Of a stretch of 64,000 bases of DNA, positions 27,462-36,894 are shown in pieces; within the stretch, counting starts at the first letter, position 1; every line of letters starts with the position of its first letter. The position numbers and the translations under genes are program-made. A model generated the notes under the pieces. That model was not told the origin of the DNA, ran no database searches, and saw only the letters and a list, made by a program, of their open reading frames with translations. The stretch is from positions 186,001-250,000 of the forward strand of contig NZ_JALPNU010000003.1 in assembly GCF_030851345.1 (NCBI RefSeq). Direction: 5' to 3'. This DNA is from Marinifilum sp. D714. Its GTDB lineage: Bacteria; Bacteroidota; Bacteroidia; Bacteroidales; Marinifilaceae.

Positions 27462-28325
27462 ATGAGTGAAACCAATATACCCAGATATAATTTCAATAAT
27501 AGAAGCACTAAATTGGGCTTAGAAATAATTCCTTTGCAAAGAATATTAAAACATTCTCAAAAGAATAATTACAAAGCGCATCGATTAAACTTCTATCAGA
27601 TATTAGTCTTTACCAAAGGAAGAGGTACACACGAAGTAGATTTTGAGGAGATAGCTTATTCTGAAAATACAGTGATTCCAATTGCAATGGGACAAGTCCA
27701 GCATTTCTCTGCCAATCAGCAAGCCGAAGGATTTGCTGTAGTGTTTACTCCTGATTTTATCATCAAGGGAGGAGCCGATTATCAGTATCTTTATGACTAC
27801 ACCATTTTTACCCATTCATTAAAACCCATCAGCAATTTTGCCAATAAGGAAGTATATGCACTCTTAGATGAAATGATTGCAGAACAAAGCAAAGATTTAC
27901 AATTTGACACAGCTGAATATCAACGCAATCTTCTTAAAAATTTCTTAATTCAAATCGAAAGAAACAAGCGCGAAAGAGTAGATATTATATGTAATGACTC
28001 TTTTGCCGTATATATAAAGTTCAAAAAAATTGTTGAAGAAAAAGTATCCTATAAGCTGCGAGTAAGTGACATTTGTGATGAACTAAAAGTTACTCCAAAG
28101 CAACTAAATGGTGCCATTAAATTATATGTAAGCACTAATGCCAAGCAATTTATAGAAGATAGATTGGTGCTGGAAATTAAACGATTATTGGGTTATACTG
28201 CCCTTTCCATAAAAGAAATAGCATACAAAATTGGTTTTGAAGATCCTACCAACTTTACCAAGTACTTTAAATCAAGAGTAAACATGCTTCCTTCTGAATA
28301 TCAAAAAACAACATTAAAACAGTAA
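27462..28325 (+). CDS. AraC-family transcriptional regulator
   Basis: A 287-residue regulator. Residues about 15-130 form a cupin-like sensor domain (FYQILVFTKGRGTHEVDFEE, then IPIAMGQVQHFSA), and residues about 185-285 form the double helix-turn-helix (VSDICDELKVTPKQLN, then SIKEIAYKIGFEDPTNFTKYFKSRVNMLPSEYQ). It probably binds a small ligand in the cupin pocket and activates nearby genes. The next gene, 108 bp downstream on the same strand, is a QorB-type reductase with its own candidate promoter, an obvious target. The ligand is unknown. Confidence 0.9.
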   Translation: MSETNIPRYNFNNRSTKLGLEIIPLQRILKHSQKNNYKAHRLNFYQILVFTKGRGTHEVDFEEIAYSENTVIPIAMGQVQHFSANQQAEGFAVVFTPDFIIKGGADYQYLYDYTIFTHSLKPISNFANKEVYALLDEMIAEQSKDLQFDTAEYQRNLLKNFLIQIERNKRERVDIICNDSFAVYIKFKKIVEEKVSYKLRVSDICDELKVTPKQLNGAIKLYVSTNAKQFIEDRLVLEIKRLLGYTALSIKEIAYKIGFEDPTNFTKYFKSRVNMLPSEYQKTTLKQ

Positions 28326-28360
28326 ATTCTGATTTTACCATTCAAGTGAACTTTTTTACC

Positions 28361-28391
28361 TTTCACATGCCTTCTTGCTCCTATACATTTG
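28361..28391 (+). promoter_or_regulatory. Candidate promoter of qorB
   Basis: TTTC (28361-28364) and TACATTTG (28384-28391), 19 bp apart, match the Bacteroidota -33/-7 layout with one mismatch in the -33 box. The -7 box lies about 42 bp before the ATG at 28434. Confidence 0.6.
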
Positions 28392-28433
28392 TGGTATACG
28401 ATTAACAAACAAAAATCATTTAAAGTATAGGAT

Positions 28434-29279
28434 ATGAAAATAGCAGTTACAGGGGCTACTGGTCAACTAGGTAGCCAAGTTGTTGAACAACTTAAAAGCA
28501 GGCTTTCTAATGAAAATATTGTAGCATTGGTAAGAAACACTGAAAAGGCTGCAAATTTGGGAGTAGAAACCCGTGAATTTGATTACAGTAAACCAGATCA
28601 TCTTTCGAAGGCACTTACTGGTATTGATCGCCTATTATTGATTTCGGGTACGGAATTTGGACAAAGAAGTGCACAGCACAAAAATGTAATTAATGCAGCT
28701 AAAGAGGCTGGGGTAAAATGGATCGTTTACACAAGTGTTCTTCATGCCGACACTTCGCATCTAAATCTTGCTGCAGAGCACGTAGAAACAGAAGAAATTC
28801 TTACAAATTCAGGTATTGAATTTACCATCCTAAGAAATGGTTGGTACAGTGAAAACTATACTGCATCGGTTCCTGGAGCAATTGGCGGAGGTGCGTTTTT
28901 AGGAAGCGCTGAGGATGGAAAAATTTCATCCGCGGCAAGAGCTGATTATGCCGAAGCTGCTGCAATTGTAATTGCAGATGAATCACATAAGGGTAAAGTT
29001 TATGAATTAGCTGGTGATGATTTTTACACCTTAACCGATTTGGCTGCTATAATATCGGAGCAAGCAGGGAAAAATATCCCTTACAACAATTTGCCAGAAG
29101 AAGAATATGCCAATATTCTTAAAAACATTGGTCTTCCTGAGGGATTGGCCATAGGATTGGCAAGTTGGGATGTGAGTGCTTCTACGGGTGCTTTATTCGA
29201 TGATTCACGCACACTTTCTTCTATTTTAGGAAGACCAACAACTCCAATTGCGGAATCAGTAAAAGTGGCATTGCAGTAA
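28434..29279 (+). CDS. qorB: NmrA-like NAD(P)H quinone oxidoreductase, QorB/YtfG type
   Basis: A 281-residue atypical short-chain dehydrogenase. The NADPH-binding motif VTGATGQLGSQV is at residues 4-15. The segments RLLLISGTEFGQRSAQHKNVI, VYTSVLHADTS, ILRNGWYSENY and GKVYELAGD are close to the Escherichia coli YtfG/QorB protein along the whole length. QorB reduces quinones with NADPH and may act as a redox sensor or detoxifier. Usual length, no odd features. An AraC regulator lies directly upstream. A bidirectional hairpin follows the gene. Confidence 0.9.
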   Translation: MKIAVTGATGQLGSQVVEQLKSRLSNENIVALVRNTEKAANLGVETREFDYSKPDHLSKALTGIDRLLLISGTEFGQRSAQHKNVINAAKEAGVKWIVYTSVLHADTSHLNLAAEHVETEEILTNSGIEFTILRNGWYSENYTASVPGAIGGGAFLGSAEDGKISSAARADYAEAAAIVIADESHKGKVYELAGDDFYTLTDLAAIISEQAGKNIPYNNLPEEEYANILKNIGLPEGLAIGLASWDVSASTGALFDDSRTLSSILGRPTTPIAESVKVALQ

Positions 29280-29316
29280 TTTCTTTAAAATTTCAATTAA
29301 TAATAGAACAAGTATA

Positions 29317-29360
29317 AAAATAACCCAGTCAGGTCTCACAACCATTGACTGGGTTATTTT
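29317..29360. terminator. Bidirectional terminator between convergent genes
   Basis: A 15-bp stem, AAAATAACCCAGTCA (29317-29331) and TGACTGGGTTATTTT (29346-29360), with a 14-nt loop. T-rich tracts lie on both sides, so it can end both the qorB transcript and the convergent DUF5675 transcript. Confidence 0.85.
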
Positions 29361-29412
29361 ATTTTAAGGCAATAAACTATTCTACTTTTAATTTTTTACT
29401 GTTCAAGTCTTT

Positions 29413-30060
29413 CTACGACTCTTCCAAATACTCTTCGGCAACCCACCCTTCAATTAAAACTTTGCTCCAACCATCTTGCGATTCAAGAACTTTGGTTCGT
29501 GTTTTTTGGTTTAAAACTCCTTCCACTTCCCCACTTGGTGACTTTCGTAAATTAAGCTTATTAGCAGCTACAACCGCATTAGTTAATTGGCTTTTTCTGT
29601 TCTGAGCAGGAATACCATCAACAATCTCAATCCAAACTCCTTCTCCATCCTCGATTGCATCTACAATAATCTTATAAATTCCCTGATATGCCTTCACACT
29701 GCTACTAACAAATCCTTCCTCAATCTGGTTGTTATTGGCCCCATCGCCCACCAATATACACCCATCCGTATCTTCCTTAGTATTCCCAAAATGAATATAG
29801 ACATATTTAAAATTCGGAACATTCAGCAAGTGTAGCATTCCCTTGTGCATATTCGGAAACTTCTGAGTATATCTATGATTTTGTCCACCTTCAGTTCTGA
29901 GTGTGATTCCATAAATCCCTGCAGGTATACATGTCTCCCCCGGTATTTTCTTTTCTCTCGCTGCGTCTTCGAGTGTATAACAGGAAAAATGCCCATCAAT
30001 AAACAACATGCCCAATGTAGAGCTTTCCGACATGCTGTATCGTATCAATTGTAGATTCAT
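29413..30060 (-). CDS. DUF5675-like protein with C-terminal SH3-like domain
   Basis: A 215-residue soluble protein without a signal peptide. Residues 1-140 match the DUF5675 pattern: GMLFIDGHFSCYTLED, IPGETCIPAGIYGI, LLNVPNFKYVYIHFGNTKEDTDGCILVGD. The conserved His, Asp and Cys in the HFGNTxEDTxGC segment look like an active site related in layout to L,D-transpeptidases, but this is inference. Residues about 165-213 form a bacterial SH3-like domain (LNLRKSPSGEVEGVL, then WSKVLIEGWVAEEYL) that often binds peptidoglycan. DUF5675 proteins are frequent in phages and mobile regions. It stands alone here. Confidence 0.78.
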   Translation of the reverse strand: MNLQLIRYSMSESSTLGMLFIDGHFSCYTLEDAAREKKIPGETCIPAGIYGITLRTEGGQNHRYTQKFPNMHKGMLHLLNVPNFKYVYIHFGNTKEDTDGCILVGDGANNNQIEEGFVSSSVKAYQGIYKIIVDAIEDGEGVWIEIVDGIPAQNRKSQLTNAVVAANKLNLRKSPSGEVEGVLNQKTRTKVLESQDGWSKVLIEGWVAEEYLEES

Positions 30061-31023
30061 TTCTTTTCAATTCAGTTAAAGGTATATTTTTATCTATGAA
30101 TTATATTTTAAACAGATCATTTTAAGATATTAAAGAGCTGGCAAAATATCAATGGCAAGAACTTATATTGGTAAACCTTTGATTCTGCTCTTGCATTTTT
30201 TTAATTAATCTGTAAGTTTTCCACTGTTTTATTCTTCGACGAATTAACTTTATTTATTAGATTTACAAAGTAAATGACTCTGTTTTGTTTTTATGCATTG
30301 CATTTTTTGGTTTACTGACATTTACCATAGGTTTTTTTAAAAACATCAACAGAGCACATTTATTTTTCGACATTAGTGAACCTTTGGGATTCCATGCCCA
30401 ATGGTTCGCTATTTATTATGTGACTTTCAGCCAACACATACACATCTTAGAATAAATTCCACGTACATTTTTAATTATGAAAATGGCCTCGGACGAAGAT
30501 ACACACCCCCTATGTGGCACAAATACACCCCTCGGAAGAAATTCAAAGCATATTTTATATTCACAAAATGCGCTTGTATAAAAATCCAAGCCCTTTATTA
30601 ACATCTAAAATCAAGCTGTATTTTTGTCCCCTTGGAGTCTATCAGAATACATCATCCTGTATCTTGGGCATTTACAATTAGAACTAGTTGGTTGTAAAAC
30701 TTCATTTGTAGTAGCATAATGAGTCTATTTTAGAATTCACCTATCACCTCTATCCAACATATTCTTCCTTGAAAACGATAATGAAGTTATAATTATTGTA
30801 AGAAAACAACAAATATTTTAACATTATTTTTGTTAATCCTATTTTGAATCATTTAATATTACTAAAAGTTTCGTTTTCATTTTTATGATTTCTTGTATAG
30901 AGGTTGTAAGTTGTGTACATTTAACATCTTGACGTAAAATAAATATAGAATTGTAGACTATTTTAGGAATTCACAACTATGGTCATTGCAATAAAAAATA
31001 TCACTTTAATTCAGATTAATTTT
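30061..31023. other. Non-coding stretch of nearly 1 kb
   Basis: Between the divergent DUF5675 gene and the thioredoxin-like lipoprotein gene. Short frames on both strands (for example near 30,401-30,604) overlap each other and look like chance. No clear promoter with both boxes, no repeat and no RNA gene was recognised. It may hold a decayed gene or an unrecognised RNA. It is the longest empty stretch in the window. Confidence 0.5.
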
Positions 31024-32529
31024 ATGAGACATTACCTTCTTTACATTTTCTTCATAATAGCTATAATTAGTTTTCCTTCTTGCAAGCAATCCAAACCTTT
31101 GCAAGCAAACAAAGCAATTATAAGCGGCGAAGTAATCAATTTCTCTCAACACAAAAATAAAACATGGATCGAAGTTTTACATCCTGATATTTTTGCTCAA
31201 TCAACTCCCTTCAAACAGATTAAAATAGATTCTACTGGTAAATTTAGATATCAAGCCCAACTTATAAGTCCCGGTCTTTGTTGGGGAATTTATAATAAAT
31301 GGTTTCCATTCGTAATTAGTCCTGGTGATAGTTTACATTTCACCATTGATGCAAATATTTGGAATGATAAATCAAGAAAAGCAATATCAAAAGAAGATTA
31401 TATCCAAATAAGCGGTACAGTAAAAGAAGACTATAATAAAATTAGAAATTTTCAAGAATGGGCGAGCGACTCTTTATACACAGGATCTCTTAGGCAATCT
31501 ATTGATGAAGCAACAAAGACAAAATCACCTGAGGAATTTAAAGAGTTTATATTTAAAATAGAAAGTAATACTAAAAGTATAATTGAAAAATTTGGAAAAG
31601 AATTTGGTGCAGGACCATTGTATTACGACATTCTCAATGCAGAAAACCAATTCAGAAACTTAGATCATTTAATGCGCTATCGGTGGTCAAATCCTATGAT
31701 GAAAAATGTTAAAACAGAAGATATTGAATTGCCAAAAAATTATTTCTCTTTTCTGAAAAATTACAATATGAACAATCGTGATTTCTTTGTTTTACAACAA
31801 TCAGATGTACTTAAAGAGTTACTAAACCTATATCTATTCCAAGATAAAGAACTAAGAGAAATTTATTTTGACATTCGTAAAAACAAAGAAAATGCAAAAG
31901 TTCCAAACAACTATTTTTCTAATCAAGCCAACCACATAAACAATCAGACACATGGTATAACAAAAGATTTACTTTTGCATCTATTTGCCATGCGCAATTT
32001 CAAGGATACTCCACAAAATTCATCAATCGCTTATTCCTCCGTTAAAGATTTAATTCAAGATTCGTACATCGCCAATCATTTAACTGAAGAATACAAAAAA
32101 CTTACGCTTAAAAACCAAAACACCATAAAATCCAAACCGAGCGAACATACAGCTCTTGATTCTATTATTGATGTGAATAAAGGCCAAATATTATATGTTG
32201 ATTTTTGGGCGCCTTGGTGTGCTCCATGCCTGAATGAAATGAAGCCTTCTCAAAAATTGAAAAAGAAACTAAATGGCAAGCCAGTTCAGTTTGTTTATTT
32301 AGCCTGTAGAACTAATAAAGACAAATGGGAAACTACAATTGCAAATAAAAATATCAGTGGAATAAATGTATTACTCTCCGATAAAGATTATCAAACACTT
32401 AGCAAAAGATACAATATCCAAGGAATTCCTCATTTTCTATTGATAGATAAATCGGGCAAAGTAGTAAATCAAAATGCCCCTAGACCCAGCAATGAAAATA
32501 TTGAAACACATATTTTAAAACTAAAATAA
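31024..32529 (+). CDS. Lipoprotein with C-terminal TlpA/ResA-like thioredoxin domain
   Basis: The ATG at 31024 begins a clean lipoprotein signal (MRHYLLYIFF, lipobox SFPSC followed by KQ), so it is preferred over the frame start 15 codons earlier. The 501-residue product has an N-terminal beta-rich DUF4369-like domain (about 30-125), a long helical middle part, and a thioredoxin fold from about residue 375. The redox motif is WCAPC in VDFWAPWCAPCLNEM, and the cis-proline loop is QGIPHFLLID. Such proteins reduce or exchange disulphides in the periplasm. It is followed by a propeller protein with a similar N-terminal domain, probably in one operon. Confidence 0.87.
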   Translation: MRHYLLYIFFIIAIISFPSCKQSKPLQANKAIISGEVINFSQHKNKTWIEVLHPDIFAQSTPFKQIKIDSTGKFRYQAQLISPGLCWGIYNKWFPFVISPGDSLHFTIDANIWNDKSRKAISKEDYIQISGTVKEDYNKIRNFQEWASDSLYTGSLRQSIDEATKTKSPEEFKEFIFKIESNTKSIIEKFGKEFGAGPLYYDILNAENQFRNLDHLMRYRWSNPMMKNVKTEDIELPKNYFSFLKNYNMNNRDFFVLQQSDVLKELLNLYLFQDKELREIYFDIRKNKENAKVPNNYFSNQANHINNQTHGITKDLLLHLFAMRNFKDTPQNSSIAYSSVKDLIQDSYIANHLTEEYKKLTLKNQNTIKSKPSEHTALDSIIDVNKGQILYVDFWAPWCAPCLNEMKPSQKLKKKLNGKPVQFVYLACRTNKDKWETTIANKNISGINVLLSDKDYQTLSKRYNIQGIPHFLLIDKSGKVVNQNAPRPSNENIETHILKLK

Positions 32530-32594
32530 CGTAAAACAAAACGCTAATTAGAATATAATCTCATAACCGAATCATCAACCAAAACACCCAAAAT

Positions 32595-34199
32595 ATGAAA
32601 AAGATCCTATTAATTTTAACAGTACTGATGGCTTTATTTATAGCTGGAAAATCCATCGAAAACAATAATCCTTTTATCCTTAATGGTCATATAAGTGGCA
32701 TAAATAAAGGAGAGATTGTACTGTTAACATTTACAGAAAAAGGCTATCAAACAGACACTAGTAAAATTGTGAATGGAAATTTTCAATTTAAGGGCGATTA
32801 TCCAAAACTACTTATGGGAACATTACGATTAAAGCTAAGACGTAATGGCAAAGAGGTCGTTCTAAAGAAACAGATAATGCTTGAGAATGTGAAAATGAAT
32901 TTTGAAGGATCAGTAAATGATTTTGAAAATGCTAAAATTACCGGTTCTGTTATTCACTACGATTACGAACGCTGCAAAGAAGGCAAAAAACAAATTCGTT
33001 TAAAATACGAAAGAATAAAACAGACCTTTCCTAAGTACAATCCCAATGCAAGTGATGAGGATAAAAAGGCATTACAGGCAAAATATGCCAAACATAAAAA
33101 GGATCTTAATGGTGCAATTAAGCAATACGAAAAAGATTTTATGCAGAAGAATCCCAATGCACTTTACTCGGGGTACTTATTTGAAAGAGCAACCATTTTC
33201 AGATCTTATGAGCAGCTATACGAATTGGTGAAAGATTTGCATCCTGATTTAAAGAAACAGCCATATGTAGCCAAGGTAATCAGCAGAGTTGAAAATATGC
33301 GTCGCCTTGAAATAGGTTTGGACAAAATCATGGATGGAGTTCATCCGGTTTCGTACCAGGTTGACAAAGAATACAAAGGAAAAAGAATATTGGAAGTAAT
33401 TTATTTGGCAAGCTTTACAAATAACCAGCTTTGTGCTCTTAAAAAAGATGGAACAATCTTGATTCTGGATGAAATTGGAAAAATTGCAAAACGATTTAAG
33501 CCTTCCCTTTCTGGGAAACCTACTGCAATTTCTGTGGATATCGAAGACAATATCTATGTACTATCCAGCGAAATGAAACTTGTAAAGAAAAAGATCCGTG
33601 GCAGAATGGTATCGAAAGAATTGCCTGTTGCCGTAGAATGTCAAATTTTCTCGAAGGAAGGTGAAGCAATTTGCAAATACAAGCTATCAGGGGTTCATAT
33701 TGCTTCGGGCAGTCGTGTGGTAGATCAACATCTGATCGTATCAGATTGCAAATTAAAGAAGATTCAGATCCACGATAGAACATCAGGCGAACTTTTAAAG
33801 GAGATAGACGACATGCGTGCCTGCTGTGGTATTCTCGACTTCTCTGTAAACAAGAAAAATGAGATTATTGTGGCCAATTTGGGAGCATTTAGAGTTCAAG
33901 GTTTTGATTACAATGGAAACAGTTTAATGGCATTTGGTAAGCGCGGGAAAGAGTTGGGTGATTTTCATGGATGCTGTAATCCTGTTAGTGTTGCTACCCT
34001 TTCGAATGGAGCCATTGTTACCGTAGAAAAAGATCCTACCCGAATAAAAGTATACAGTAATAAAGGAGCAACGCAAATTGATGGAATAGAAGAGCTGGTA
34101 AAAGGTTGTACCTACATTCCTATGATTGTTGACAACAATAACAACCTTTACCTGGCATCTGAGGAAAAAGGCATTGTGAAATGTAGTGTAGCCAAGTAA
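32595..34199 (+). CDS. Exported DUF4369-like and 6-bladed beta-propeller protein
   Basis: A 534-residue protein with an N-terminal signal peptide (KKILLILTVLMALFIAG). Residues about 27-115 look like a DUF4369 domain (FILNGHISGINKGEIVLLTF), common at the N-terminus of Bacteroidota thioredoxin lipoproteins. Residues about 225-530 form NHL-like propeller blades (AISVDIEDNIYVLSS, FSVNKKNEIIVANLG, PMIVDNNNNLYLAS). The CCG and CCN cysteine pairs (about residues 413 and 457) sit at matching places in neighbouring blades. No enzyme motif is visible; a binding role is likely. It lies 65 bp after the thioredoxin-like gene. Confidence 0.75.
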   Translation: MKKILLILTVLMALFIAGKSIENNNPFILNGHISGINKGEIVLLTFTEKGYQTDTSKIVNGNFQFKGDYPKLLMGTLRLKLRRNGKEVVLKKQIMLENVKMNFEGSVNDFENAKITGSVIHYDYERCKEGKKQIRLKYERIKQTFPKYNPNASDEDKKALQAKYAKHKKDLNGAIKQYEKDFMQKNPNALYSGYLFERATIFRSYEQLYELVKDLHPDLKKQPYVAKVISRVENMRRLEIGLDKIMDGVHPVSYQVDKEYKGKRILEVIYLASFTNNQLCALKKDGTILILDEIGKIAKRFKPSLSGKPTAISVDIEDNIYVLSSEMKLVKKKIRGRMVSKELPVAVECQIFSKEGEAICKYKLSGVHIASGSRVVDQHLIVSDCKLKKIQIHDRTSGELLKEIDDMRACCGILDFSVNKKNEIIVANLGAFRVQGFDYNGNSLMAFGKRGKELGDFHGCCNPVSVATLSNGAIVTVEKDPTRIKVYSNKGATQIDGIEELVKGCTYIPMIVDNNNNLYLASEEKGIVKCSVAK

Positions 34200-34222
34200 A
34201 TTCAAATAATAAATAGATTAGA

Positions 34223-34948
34223 ATGCAAGAAGAAACAATCATCATTGCCTTTGTAGCAATAATTATCATCGTAATTTTGTTGGCATTTTTCTTTAGCAAA
34301 AAAGCAATTGTCAAGCGTAAACTAAAGAATTCAGAACTCAAAAGGCTTTCCAGTTTCAGAAGTGGAGAAATAGCTAAAATAGTAGGAAAAGTCAAATTTG
34401 TTGATTCTCCATTAATTGCTCCTCTTTCAGGACGAGAGTGTTCACATTATCATGTGCTGATTGAACAAGAAAGGTCAACAGGAAAAAGCTCGACATGGGA
34501 TACCCTTGTTGATGAAGAAAGACACAGCAAATACTTGATTAAAGATGGTAGCAAATATGCTTACATTAACGATAGTCTATTGAAATCTTACATTGTTGAC
34601 GATGCCAAGTACAAATCAGGCTTTTTGAACGACCCTACCGAGAATATGGAATATTTCTTAAACAACAAAGGAATTGACACTACAAATTTCTTTGGCTTTA
34701 ACAAAACCCTTAGATGCAAAGAGGGAGTTCTGGAAAAGGATGAAGAGATTTCTGTATACGGTCATGGAGAATGGAAAGAGGCCATAGAATTAGGCCTTCC
34801 GGAAGAGTATGGACAAGTTCTCGAAATTACCTCAACAAATGAAGAAGCCATTTACCTTAGCGATGATCCTGCAACAACAGAGGAAAATGAGGTCAACATA
34901 AATTCATCAAGAAAACATGAAGTTAAAAGAAGTCGATATAGAAAATAA
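34223..34948 (+). CDS. Membrane-anchored GIDE-domain protein (MUL1-like)
   Basis: A 241-residue protein with one N-terminal membrane helix (IIIAFVAIIIIVILLAFFF) and a cytoplasmic or periplasmic soluble part. Residues about 50-200 show the pattern of the GIDE domain known from mitochondrial E3 ligase MUL1: GKVKFVDSPLIAPLSGRECSHYHVLIE, then a W residue and EEISVYGHGEW. Bacterial GIDE proteins have no RING finger, and none is seen here; their function is unknown. It follows the propeller gene by 23 bp and is probably in the same operon. The C-terminus is a short basic tail. Confidence 0.72.
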   Translation: MQEETIIIAFVAIIIIVILLAFFFSKKAIVKRKLKNSELKRLSSFRSGEIAKIVGKVKFVDSPLIAPLSGRECSHYHVLIEQERSTGKSSTWDTLVDEERHSKYLIKDGSKYAYINDSLLKSYIVDDAKYKSGFLNDPTENMEYFLNNKGIDTTNFFGFNKTLRCKEGVLEKDEEISVYGHGEWKEAIELGLPEEYGQVLEITSTNEEAIYLSDDPATTEENEVNINSSRKHEVKRSRYRK

Positions 34949-35130
34949 CAGTTGATATTTTCACTATAATCTAAGGTTTAATTACACCTTACAAATTAAC
35001 ATGAAGAATATTTAACTTGACAAATAATTATCATTTATTCATCAACTAATAGGACATTTATATTGTAAATTACAATCCGAAACAAGTTTATTTTGTATGT
35101 TAGCTACCTGAATTTAAAATATCAAATCAC

Positions 35131-35691
35131 ATGAAAAAATTTTTACTACTAGTTGTTGTACTATTTGTTGGTACAAGTGTATTTGCTCAAGATGTACAGT
35201 TCGGAGCAAAAGGCGGTTTAAACTTTGCAAATTGGATTGGTGATGATGCTGATGGAACTGATATGAGAACAGATATTCATTTAGGTGTATTCGCAAGATT
35301 TGCAATTAATGAAAATATTGCTTTTCAGCCTGAATTGGTGTACTCTCGCCAAGGAATGAAAGTAGATATGGGTTCTGATGTAAAGTTTAAATCAAACTAT
35401 TTGAACATTCCTTTGTTAATGCGTGCTAAAATGGCTGATAAATTTCATGCTATTTTGGGTCCTCAGGTAGGAATTCATTTGAATTCTGAAGCTGACGATG
35501 GTGATGTTTCTGTAGATGCAGATAATATGAAAGGACTTGATTTAGCACTTGCATTAGGTCTAGAATATGATATTGCAGACAATGTAGCTATAGGTCTTCG
35601 TTACAATTGGGGATTATCAAAGGTTGTTGATGTAGACGAAGCAAAAGTTCAAAATTCAGTATTCCAGTTCGGAGTATCTGTTGCTTTCTAA
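35131..35691 (+). CDS. Small outer-membrane beta-barrel protein (PF13568-like porin family)
   Basis: A 186-residue protein with a clear signal peptide (KKFLLLVVVLFVGTSVFAQ). The mature part opens with VQFGAKGGLNFANW and alternates hydrophobic and polar residues in eight or so beta strands, ending in FQFGVSVAF with a terminal Phe, the barrel-insertion signal. Short loops rich in Asp/Gly may bind cations. A weak promoter with TTG at 35063 and TTATTTTG at 35088-35095 lies upstream. A terminator follows. Such barrels act as small porins or structural proteins. Confidence 0.87.
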   Translation: MKKFLLLVVVLFVGTSVFAQDVQFGAKGGLNFANWIGDDADGTDMRTDIHLGVFARFAINENIAFQPELVYSRQGMKVDMGSDVKFKSNYLNIPLLMRAKMADKFHAILGPQVGIHLNSEADDGDVSVDADNMKGLDLALALGLEYDIADNVAIGLRYNWGLSKVVDVDEAKVQNSVFQFGVSVAF

Positions 35692-35713
35692 AATTTTGCA
35701 ACATGAAAATATT

Positions 35714-35741
35714 AAACCTGGCCATTTGGTCAGGTTTTTTT
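35714..35741 (+). terminator. Intrinsic terminator of the barrel-protein gene
   Basis: AAACCTGGCC (35714-35723) pairs with GGTCAGGTTT (35728-35737), with one G-U pair, followed by a T run. It lies 22 bp after the stop codon. Confidence 0.85.
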
Positions 35742-35855
35742 ATGCTTTAAAATCAGGTCAAAATTACCGCGATTCCTATAGCCATTGTGTAAGAAGTATT
35801 CTATTTTTGTCGCGAATTTCCATTTGGAAAATACAAGAATTGAAAATCAAAAGAA

Positions 35856-36686
35856 ATGATCGACTTTAAAGTTGCAGAAGACAAGTGTATTGAATGTGGC
35901 CTATGTAAAGAGGATTGTCCTGTAGGAATTATCAACCTTACTCCCAAGGCTGCCATTGCGAAAGAGAAAGAAAAGAATTGTATGAAATGTCAGCATTGCT
36001 TGGCCATTTGCCCAACTGCTGCAATTTCTATATTAGGAAAAAAGCCTGAAGATTCAATTTCATGTAAAGCTGAAATGCCATCGGCTCAGGCCATGAGTAA
36101 TCACATTAAAACCAGAAGATCAGTACGCAAATTTAAAGATGACAATTTGGATCAGGAATTGATTCAGGAATTGATGGAGACAGCATCTCATGCGCCAACC
36201 GGACACAACGACAATGCCGTATTGTTTTCATTAATAAATAATAAGGAAGATCTCCTCATTTTCCGTGATGCAGTTTATAAGGCCATCAAAAAAGTATCTG
36301 CAGAAGGAAAGCTTCCTAAAAAATATGCTATGCTTGCTTCATTCCAAAAACTATGGGAAAAAGCTGGCGTTGATATCATTTTTAGAAATGCTCCTCACAT
36401 GCTCATTGCCACTGCTCCAGCTAAAGATGCTTCTCCAAAAATAGATTCAATAATTACTTTAACTTATTTTGAATTTGCAGCCAATGCGAATAATGTTGCT
36501 ACACTTTGGAATGGTATGATTACTTGGGTTATTGAAGAAATTGATCCTTCGCTACGAGATCTGGTTGGTATCCCACAGGATCATTCTATAGGTTACACCA
36601 TGATATTTGGAAAAGCTGGTGTAAAATATGCGCGTGGCATTCAATCTGATGGATTGCATTTGAATAAAATCAACTTAAAAAATTAA
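35856..36686 (+). CDS. Ferredoxin-nitroreductase fusion protein
   Basis: A 276-residue protein with two 4Fe-4S motifs at the N-terminus: cysteines 11, 14, 17, 21 (CIECGLCKEDCP) and 42, 45, 48, 52 (CMKCQHCLAICP). A FMN-binding nitroreductase domain follows from about residue 80 (HIKTRRSVRKFKD, then HAPTGHNDNAVLFSLI). The fusion lets reduced ferredoxin feed electrons to the flavin. Such proteins are common in anaerobes and reduce nitro compounds, quinones or unknown metabolites. It stands alone with its own terminator, just upstream of the pyruvate formate-lyase locus, which fits an anaerobic redox role. Confidence 0.9.
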   Translation: MIDFKVAEDKCIECGLCKEDCPVGIINLTPKAAIAKEKEKNCMKCQHCLAICPTAAISILGKKPEDSISCKAEMPSAQAMSNHIKTRRSVRKFKDDNLDQELIQELMETASHAPTGHNDNAVLFSLINNKEDLLIFRDAVYKAIKKVSAEGKLPKKYAMLASFQKLWEKAGVDIIFRNAPHMLIATAPAKDASPKIDSIITLTYFEFAANANNVATLWNGMITWVIEEIDPSLRDLVGIPQDHSIGYTMIFGKAGVKYARGIQSDGLHLNKINLKN

Positions 36687-36697
36687 GCCTAATTGTC

Positions 36698-36735
36698 ACA
36701 GCCTCGTTTTGGAACAAACGAGGCTGTTTATTTTT
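36698..36735 (+). terminator. Intrinsic terminator of the nitroreductase gene
   Basis: A perfect 12-bp stem, ACAGCCTCGTTT (36698-36709) and AAACGAGGCTGT (36716-36727), with a 6-nt loop and a T-rich tail. It lies 11 bp after the stop codon. Confidence 0.9.
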
Positions 36736-36894
36736 ATACTTTCTCTTCTAATATCACTCCCAATTTCTTCTAAGAGTTTTTTTAGTATAGCCTGTTCATT
36801 TTCAAATAACATTTCTACTTAACACCCAAGTGTTAAATAATATTTTTCGCAGAATTATCCGATTATTATAAAAACAGAACTCTTTTCAACTAGA

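Noticed and set aside
30401-30604. Short frames on both strands in the 1-kb gap
   Set aside because: They overlap each other in opposite directions and show no family features.
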